This document shows, piece after piece, positions 42,590 to 47,413 of a DNA stretch of 47,413 bases. Where the stretch lies: positions 31,690 through 79,102 of the forward strand of contig QALX01000010.1 in the NCBI GenBank assembly GCA_003150485.1, given 5' to 3'. Source of the stretch: Clostridiales bacterium (GTDB lineage Bacteria; Bacillota; Clostridia; Oscillospirales; Oscillospiraceae). The stretch's first letter is position 1. Each line of letters begins with the position of its first letter. Under the pieces are notes generated by a model, which did no database searches, was not told the origin of the DNA, and worked only from the letters and a program-made list of their open reading frames with translations. A program made the translations under genes and the position numbers.

Positions 42590-43119
42590 CCCCTCACCCG
42601 CTTGAGGCCCAGGCCCACGAGACCGGCCACCACCACCATCAGGGCGGGGGACAGGCCCAGAAAGACGGAGAGCAGAAAGACGGTGATAAAGATCAGGGCG
42701 GTGGGCAGGTCAATCACTGTGGATTTCCAGATTTTCAGGACTGCGTTGAAGATGAGCACGCAGACACAGGCCCGGATTCCGGCGAAGGCGTGGGCCACAG
42801 CGGGCAGGTCGGCGAAGCTGCGGAGGAAGAGGGCGATGATTGTGATGATCAGGATGCTGGGGCAGACGATGCCCAGGGTGGCCACGATGCCACCGGGAAT
42901 CCCCTTGTACTTGTAGCCGATAAAGGTGGCGGTGTTCACAGCGATGACCCCGGGGGTACACTGGCCAATGGCGAAGTAGTCGGTAAGCTCCTCCTCGGTG
43001 GCCCACCCCTTCTTCTCCACTACATCCCGCTGGAGGATGGGCAGCATGGCGTAGCCGCCCCCGAAGGTGCAGGCGCCGGTGCGGAAGAAGGTGGCGAAAA
43101 GATCTAAGTAGATATGCAT
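42577..43119 (-). CDS. Chromate transporter family protein, first half
   Basis: 180 aa. The CHR signature is FTFGGGYAMLPILQRD (here ACTFGGGYAMLPILQRDVV) with QCTPGVIAVNTATFIGYK. It precedes the second CHR gene on the same strand with a 13-nt overlap, as in split chromate transporters. Confidence 0.9.
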   Translation of the reverse strand: MHIYLDLFATFFRTGACTFGGGYAMLPILQRDVVEKKGWATEEELTDYFAIGQCTPGVIAVNTATFIGYKYKGIPGGIVATLGIVCPSILIITIIALFLRSFADLPAVAHAFAGIRACVCVLIFNAVLKIWKSTVIDLPTALIFITVFLLSVFLGLSPALMVVVAGLVGLGLKRVRGWNS

Positions 43120-43170
43120 GGGAAAGAAATCACCTCAAAAAACGGGTACATTTGGATGAAAACAACGGAA

Positions 43171-43322
43171 GAGGGAACTTTCTGCATAAGAAAGTTCCCT
43201 GGGCTGTGGGATGCTCGGGGGAGTCGCTTTCTGCGGAAAGCGAGCGGAGATGCCGTCGCTGGACTTTACCGGCCTTTTAGAAGAAGGGGTCGCCGAACGC
43301 TGGGGTGCGCTGCGCGCGTGGA
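43171..43322 (-). repeat. Related hairpin element downstream of the nadE locus (variant)
   Basis: Minus strand, right after the distal nadE end copy: CCCCAGC at the place of the family CCNAGC, a weak first stem, GGCATCTCCGC, stem TCGCTTTC / GAAAGCGA (43224-43243), a linker with GAGCATCC, and a perfect terminal stem AGGGAACTTTCT / AGAAAGTTCCCT (43172-43200). Same order of parts but different linker sequence, so a relative or older form. No gene-end copy follows it. Confidence 0.55.
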
Positions 43323-43587
43323 GATTACAGCTGTTCCAGCTCCTGCTGCCACAGGGTGGCCATGGCGTCAGACGGCATCCGCCAGTCAGTCCCCAAAAAT
43401 CGTTGATTTTTTGGGAGCCCTGAGGATTGGACATCCACGGCGGAAATGAATTCCGCCTGCGGCAAGGTTTTGCTGGCGCAAAACGCTTGGGTGCGGCGAC
43501 TGGCTTGGAGGGCAGGGAAACGAATTACAGCTGTTCCAGTTCCTGCTGCCACAGGGTGGCCATGGCGTCAGACGGCATTCGCCAGTC
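43323..43587 (-). repeat. Direct repeat of the nadE 3' end flanking a hairpin element
   Basis: The last 65 nt of nadE (43523-43587) recur at 43323-43387, exactly 200 nt away. Two differences, both synonymous (Arg CGA/CGG, Glu GAA/GAG). The copied part encodes DWRMPSDAMATLWQQELEQL with the stop. Confidence 0.95.
43388..43522 (-). repeat. Hairpin element, nadE locus
   Basis: Minus strand: CCCAAGC, stem GTTTTGC / GCAAAAC, linker CTTGCCGCA, 7-bp stem GGCGGAA / TTCCGCC around loop TTCAT, linker with GTGGA, GT, ATCC and GGG, then CCCAAAAAATC / GATTTTTGGGG. It matches the miaB and DUF815 elements part by part. Confidence 0.88.
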
Positions 43588-45444
43588 GCCGCGGGGGCTC
43601 AGGGTGACGGAGCCGATCTTGGGGCCGTCGGGGATACAGGAGCGCTTGAACTGCTGGCTGAAGAAGCGGCGGTAGAAGGTTTTCAGCCACTTCAGGATGG
43701 TGTCCCGGCCATACTCGCCCTGGAACACGTACTCCGCCAGACGTAGCACCTTTTTAGGCGGAAAGGCGCATCGGATTCCGTAGTAGAGGAAGAAATCGTG
43801 GAGCTCGTAAGGGCCTACCAGATCCTCGGTGAAGTGGGTCATTTTTCCATCGGCGGTGGTGGGCAGCAGCTCGGGGGACACGGGGGTGTCCAGCACGTCG
43901 TCCAGCACGTCGGACAGGGCGGGATTCTTCTCCCGGTTCAGGTCGCTGACGTAGCGGGTCAGATGGCGCACCAGGGTTTTGGGGATGGAGCAGTTGACGG
44001 CGTACATACTCATGTGGTCGCCGTTGTAGGTGCACCAGCCCAGGGCCAGCTCGGACAGGTCGCCGGTGCCGATGACCAGGCCGCCGTTTTTGTTAGCGAT
44101 ATCCATGAGCACCTGGGTCCGCTCCCGGGCCTGGCAGTTTTCGTAGGTGACGGAGTGGTCCTCCGGGTCGTGGCCGATGTCGGCGAAGTGCTGATTCACC
44201 GCCTCGCCGATGTCCACCCGGCGGAAGCTGGTGCCAAGCAGCTCGGCCATTTTGGTGGCGTTGTCCCGGGTCCGGTCGGTGGTGCCGAAGCAGGGCATGG
44301 TGACGCTGATGATATCCTCGTTGGAGCGGCCCAGCATGGAGAAGGCGTTGGACACGATCATCAGCGCCAGGGTGGAGTCCAGGCCGCCGGACAGGCCGAT
44401 GACGGCGGTTTTGGAGCGGGTGTGCTCCAGCCGCTTCTTCAGGCCCAGGGAGACCATGGTGAAGATCTCCCGGCAGCGGGCGGTCCGATCCCCCAGGTCG
44501 GCGGGGACGAAGGGGTTGAGGGGGTAGTGGCGGGTCAGCGCGGTCTCCTCCAGCTCCAGGGAGAAGTCAATATACTCGCCGGAGAGCATGGCGCTTTCCC
44601 CGGGGTAAGTGCTGATGCGCTGGCGCTCGAAGGCCAGACGGTGGACGTCGATTTCGGTGGTAATCAGGCCGGTCTGGAACCGGGACTCCGCCAGCAGATT
44701 GCCGTTTTCTGCGATCATGTTGTGGGCCACGTAGACCAGGTCAGTGGAGGACTCGCCGTCCCCGGCGTCGGCGTAGACGTAGGCGCAGATCAGCCGGCCG
44801 CTCTGGTCGCAGACCATGTTGCGGCGGTAGCGGTCCTTACAGACGGTCTCGTCGCTGGCGGACAGGTTCAGGATTACCGTAGCGCCGGAGGCGGCCAGCT
44901 GGCTGCTGGGTGGGATGGGCACCCACAGGTCCTCGCAGATCTCCGCGCCCACCACCAGCTCCGGCAGCTCCTGGCAGCGGAAGAGGAGGGTGGCGTCCAG
45001 GGTGACCGGCTGCCCGCAGAGGGTCACCTCGCCGTACACGTCCTGGCCGGAGGTGAACCAGCGGGCCTCGTAGAACTCGGTGTAGTTGGGGATGTTGATC
45101 TTGGGGATTGCGCCCAGGATCTCGCCCCGCAGGATCATCACCGCGCAGTTGAACAGCTTATTCTGATACCGGATGGGCATCCCTACGGCGGTGAGCAGGT
45201 CCAGGTTGCCGGTCTCCTCCAGGATGTGGGCCAGCGCGGCCTCCGCCCCGTTGAGCAGGGTGGGCTGGAGGAACAGGTCGGCGCAGGTGTAGGCGGTGAT
45301 GCACAGCTCCGGCAGGGAGAGCACCTTCACGCCCTGGCCGGCGGCCTCCTTCATCAGAGCGATGATCTGCTCCGCATTATACATGCAGTCGGCCACCTTG
45401 ATCTTCGGGGTGCCGGCGGCAATTTTCACAAATCCGTCCCGCAT
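43525..45444 (-). CDS. nadE: Glutamine-dependent NAD+ synthetase
   Basis: 639 aa, two domains. The N-terminal nitrilase-type glutaminase (about 1-270) shows Glu46 in LSLPELCITAYTC, a Lys in AIPKINIPNYTEFYEARWF and the nucleophile Cys in VGAEICEDLWVP. The C-terminal NAD synthetase has the ATP-binding GLSGGLDSTLALM and GTGDLSELALGW. It amidates deamido-NAD+ in the last step of NAD+ synthesis. Its final 20 codons belong to the direct repeat downstream. Confidence 0.96.
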   Translation of the reverse strand: MRDGFVKIAAGTPKIKVADCMYNAEQIIALMKEAAGQGVKVLSLPELCITAYTCADLFLQPTLLNGAEAALAHILEETGNLDLLTAVGMPIRYQNKLFNCAVMILRGEILGAIPKINIPNYTEFYEARWFTSGQDVYGEVTLCGQPVTLDATLLFRCQELPELVVGAEICEDLWVPIPPSSQLAASGATVILNLSASDETVCKDRYRRNMVCDQSGRLICAYVYADAGDGESSTDLVYVAHNMIAENGNLLAESRFQTGLITTEIDVHRLAFERQRISTYPGESAMLSGEYIDFSLELEETALTRHYPLNPFVPADLGDRTARCREIFTMVSLGLKKRLEHTRSKTAVIGLSGGLDSTLALMIVSNAFSMLGRSNEDIISVTMPCFGTTDRTRDNATKMAELLGTSFRRVDIGEAVNQHFADIGHDPEDHSVTYENCQARERTQVLMDIANKNGGLVIGTGDLSELALGWCTYNGDHMSMYAVNCSIPKTLVRHLTRYVSDLNREKNPALSDVLDDVLDTPVSPELLPTTADGKMTHFTEDLVGPYELHDFFLYYGIRCAFPPKKVLRLAEYVFQGEYGRDTILKWLKTFYRRFFSQQFKRSCIPDGPKIGSVTLSPRGDWRMPSDAMATLWQQELEQL

Positions 45445-45500
45445 AGTGTTTTTCTCCCTTTTGTTCAGCGTTGTGTGGTTACGCTTTGATATATGGTATT

Positions 45501-45529
45501 ACTTTACCCCAAACGGCTAAAAAATGCAA
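45501..45529 (-). promoter_or_regulatory. Possible promoter of nadE
   Basis: Minus strand: -35 TTGCAT (45524-45529), 17-nt spacer, -10 TAAAGT (45501-45506). Moderate match, about 55 nt before the ATG. Confidence 0.45.
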
Positions 45530-45586
45530 GGGAGGCGAATTTTTTCCTCCGCCCCGGGAAAATGCCGGAAGACCGGAGAAAACGCA

Positions 45587-45615
45587 TTGACAAAGGGAGG
45601 AGAGTAAGCTATAAT
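45587..45615 (+). promoter_or_regulatory. Consensus promoter for the zinc-ribbon gene
   Basis: Perfect -35 TTGACA (45587-45592), 17-nt spacer, perfect -10 TATAAT (45610-45615). Confidence 0.9.
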
Positions 45616-45625
45616 AATAAATTGA

Positions 45626-45667
45626 GCGATGCAGGTCTCTGTTGACCGGCATCGCGTATTTTTTTCT
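45626..45667 (+). promoter_or_regulatory. Terminator-like hairpin at the extreme 5' end of the transcript
   Basis: GCGATGC-A-GGTC, loop TCTGTT, GACC-G-GCATCGC (45626-45655), then GTATTTTTTTC. It starts only a few bases after the expected transcription start and lies before the gene's ribosome site, so it could attenuate expression or form a very short RNA. Confidence 0.7.
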
Positions 45668-45682
45668 TTAAAGAGGTATCTC

Positions 45683-45955
45683 ATGTATAACGACAAAACC
45701 TTAGTCTGCAAGGATTGCGGGCAAGAATTCACTTTCACTGCCGGTGAGCAGGAGTTTTACGCTGAAAAGGGCTTTACCAACGAGCCGCAGCGGTGCAAAG
45801 CCTGCCGTGACGCGCGCAAGGGCGCTTCCCGGGGCAACGGCGGCGGCCGCCAGATGTATGACGCAGTCTGCGCCGAGTGCGGCAGAGCCTGCAAGGTTCC
45901 CTTTGAACCCCGCGGTGACCGCCCGGTCTATTGCAGCGACTGTTTCAGAAGATAA
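45683..45955 (+). CDS. Zinc-ribbon domain protein
   Basis: 90 aa from ATG 45683 with AAAGAGG upstream. Two zinc ribbons: CKDC with CKAC (MYNDKTLVCKDCGQEF, QRCKACRDARKG), then CAEC with CSDC (VPFEPRGDRPVYCSDC). Such small proteins are frequent in Firmicutes; binding of nucleic acid is assumed but unproven. Its consensus promoter with a 5' hairpin suggests high but controlled expression. Confidence 0.85.
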   Translation: MYNDKTLVCKDCGQEFTFTAGEQEFYAEKGFTNEPQRCKACRDARKGASRGNGGGRQMYDAVCAECGRACKVPFEPRGDRPVYCSDCFRR

Positions 45956-45972
45956 ATAAAGTGATTTCCAGG

Positions 45973-46000
45973 AGATGCGCCTAAGGGCGCATCTTTTTTT
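45973..46000 (+). terminator. Terminator of the zinc-ribbon gene
   Basis: AGATGCGCC, loop TAAG, GGCGCATCT, then a T run. Confidence 0.92.
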
Positions 46001-46017
46001 GCGGGACGGGATGGAAA

Positions 46018-46047
46018 AAGGCCGCCGACCTACTTGTCGGCGGCCTT
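46018..46047 (-). terminator. Terminator of glyS
   Basis: AAGGCCGCCGAC, loop CTACTT, complement. On the minus strand it is followed by TTTTT. Confidence 0.88.
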
Positions 46048-46069
46048 GCAGTCGTAAGGGGGAACACAC

Positions 46070-47413
46070 TTAGTAGGCCAGCTTTTCCTCCAGCCAGCTT
46101 ACCAGTTGGTCGATGGGGACCCGGACCTGCTCCATGGTGTCCCGGTCACGGATGGTGACACAGTTGTCCGCGGGGGTCTTGTCGTCGCCTACGGTCTCGA
46201 AGTCCACGGTGATGCAGTAGGGGGTGCCCACCTCATCCTGCCGGCGGTAGCGCTTGCCGATGGAGCCGGTATCGTCGTAGTCCACCATAAAGTGCTTGGA
46301 GAGCATCGCCTGGAGCTCCCGGCCCTTGTCGCCCAGCTTCTTGGACAGGGGCAGCACGGCGGCCTTGAAGGGAGCCAGGGTGGGGTGGAAGCGCATGACC
46401 ACACGGACATCGTCGTTGCCCTTCTTGTCCTGGCCCACCACTTCCTCGTCGTAGGCCTCCAGCAGGAAGGCCAGGGTGACCCGGTCTGCGCCCAGGGAGG
46501 GCTCAATGACGTAGGGGATGTAGTGTTCGTTGTCTGCCTGGTCGAAGTAGGTCATGTCCTTGCCGGAGGTGTTCTGATGCTGGGTCAGGTCGTAGTCGGT
46601 CCGGTCGGCCACACCCCACAGTTCGCCCCAGCCGAAGGGGAACAGGTACTCGAAGTCAGTGGTGGCCTTGGAGTAGAAGCTCAGCTCATCCTTGTCGTGG
46701 TCCCGCAGGCGCAGGTTCTCGTCCTTGATGTTCAGGTCCAGCAGCCACTGGTGGCAGAAGTTCCGCCAATAGGAGAACCACTCCAGGTCGGAGCCGGGCT
46801 TGCAGAAGAACTCCAGCTCCATCTGCTCGAATTCCCGGGTGCGGAAGGTGAAGTTGCCCGGAGTGATCTCATTGCGGAAGGACTTGCCCACCTGGCACAC
46901 GCCGAAGGGCAGCTTTTTCCGGGTGGTGCGCTGGATGTTCTGGAAGTTGACAAAGATGCCCTGGGCGGTCTCCGGGCGCAGGTAGACGGTGTTCTTGGCG
47001 TCCTCGGTGACCCCCTGGAAGGTCTTAAACATCAGGTTGAACTGACGGATGTCGGTGAAGTTGTGCTTGCCGCAGGTGGGGCAGGGGATCTGGTGCTCCG
47101 CGACGAAGGCGGCCATCTCCTCCTGGCTGAAGGCGTCTACGGGTTTCTCCAGGGTGAAGTCGTTCTCCTCGCACCAGCCCTCAATGAGCTTATCAGCCCG
47201 GAAGCGCTCCTTGCACTCCTTGCAGTCCATCAGGGGATCGGAGAAGCCGCCCAAATGGCCGGAGGCCACCCAGGTCTGGGGGTTCATGAGGATGGCGGCG
47301 TCCAAGCCCACGTTGTAGGGGTTCTCCTGAACGAACTTCTTCCACCAGGCCCGCTTGACATTATTTTTCAGCTCCACGCCCAGGGGGCCGTAGTCCCAGG
47401 TGTTGGCCAGGCC
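46070..47413 (-). CDS. glyS: Glycyl-tRNA synthetase, alpha2 type (5' part missing)
   Basis: 447 codons visible; the frame runs off the window edge at GLANTWDYGPLGVELKNNVK, so the true start is outside and the Met at 47377 is internal. This is the single-chain class II GlyRS. Visible are the zinc-binding CKEC with CPTCGKH, motif 2 (GKSFRNEITPGNFTFRTREF), the active-site GVADRTDYDLTQH and EPSLGADRVTLAFL (motif 3), and the C-terminal anticodon-binding domain. Whether a T-box controls it cannot be seen here. Confidence 0.96.
   Translation of the reverse strand, partial: GLANTWDYGPLGVELKNNVKRAWWKKFVQENPYNVGLDAAILMNPQTWVASGHLGGFSDPLMDCKECKERFRADKLIEGWCEENDFTLEKPVDAFSQEEMAAFVAEHQIPCPTCGKHNFTDIRQFNLMFKTFQGVTEDAKNTVYLRPETAQGIFVNFQNIQRTTRKKLPFGVCQVGKSFRNEITPGNFTFRTREFEQMELEFFCKPGSDLEWFSYWRNFCHQWLLDLNIKDENLRLRDHDKDELSFYSKATTDFEYLFPFGWGELWGVADRTDYDLTQHQNTSGKDMTYFDQADNEHYIPYVIEPSLGADRVTLAFLLEAYDEEVVGQDKKGNDDVRVVMRFHPTLAPFKAAVLPLSKKLGDKGRELQAMLSKHFMVDYDDTGSIGKRYRRQDEVGTPYCITVDFETVGDDKTPADNCVTIRDRDTMEQVRVPIDQLVSWLEEKLAY

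Noticed and set aside
43388..43522. Hairpin elements as plain intrinsic terminators
   Set aside because: There are several stems and invariant linkers, and no T-tract directly after the last stem in most copies. A terminator role is possible but does not explain the gene-end duplication.

Overview
The window looks like a chromosomal segment from a GC-rich, spore-forming clostridium, probably Oscillospiraceae in the Flavonifractor / Pseudoflavonifractor / Oscillibacter direction. The grounds are Firmicutes division genes (SepF, DivIVA, YlmH), the sporulation regulator SpoIIID, the gene order miaB-mutS-mutL-miaA-hfq, strong AAGGAGG-type ribosome sites, and high GC with AT-rich promoters. The genus is an inference. 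No rRNA, tRNA, CRISPR array, transposase, integrase or phage gene was recognised.

Layout. 1-12.7 kb: the 3' end of miaB, a tandem repeat, then one long plus-strand run of mismatch repair (mutS, mutL), tRNA modification (miaA), hfq, a HlyD-like membrane protein, yggS, sepF, divIVA and ileS. The first convincing plus-strand terminator in this run is behind ileS. 12.8-18.1 kb: mnmG and a lipoprotein, facing prfC, a histidine phosphatase and spoIIID. 18.2-22.7 kb: a GT2 / YfhO / GtrA operon for lipid-linked sugar transfer to the envelope. 22.8-27.6 kb: a secreted C39-like protein facing a sortase-anchored beta-helix adhesin-like protein. 27.6-32.2 kb: a minus-strand VWA / MoxR / VWA / TMEM165 cluster with a duplicated promoter-leader. 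32.3-33.2 kb: a short, strongly promoted unit that holds only tiny reading frames. 33.2-36.0 kb: YitT-type membrane protein, DUF815 ATPase and a lipoprotein. 36-47.4 kb: ylmH, DUF896, a DUF2975/HTH pair, an alanine:sodium symporter, lysA, an ArsC-like reductase, a split chromate transporter, nadE, a zinc-ribbon protein and glyS (cut by the window end).

The most unusual feature is a family of short (about 130-150 nt) elements at 62-190, 251-380, 33944-34090, 34169-34315 and 43388-43522, with a looser relative at 43171-43322. Each starts at or a few bases after the stop codon of a host gene or of a copied gene end. Members share a hairpin of exactly 7 bp with a 5-nt loop whose stem bases change in compensating fashion between loci, an invariant 9-nt linker (CTYGCCGCA), and a terminal hairpin rich in A and T. 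At all three loci the element lies between two or three copies of the last 57-78 nt of the host gene (miaB, the DUF815 ATPase gene, nadE). The in-frame gene end and the distal copy differ only at synonymous positions (8 of 8 differences). This looks like repeated insertion, or allele exchange, at gene ends that preserves the open reading frame. I know of no described element with this design.

A second candidate is the transcription unit at 32346-33192. It has a near-consensus promoter with an A/T-rich upstream stretch, two diverged copies of a module with tiny reading frames behind strong ribosome sites, and a strong terminator.
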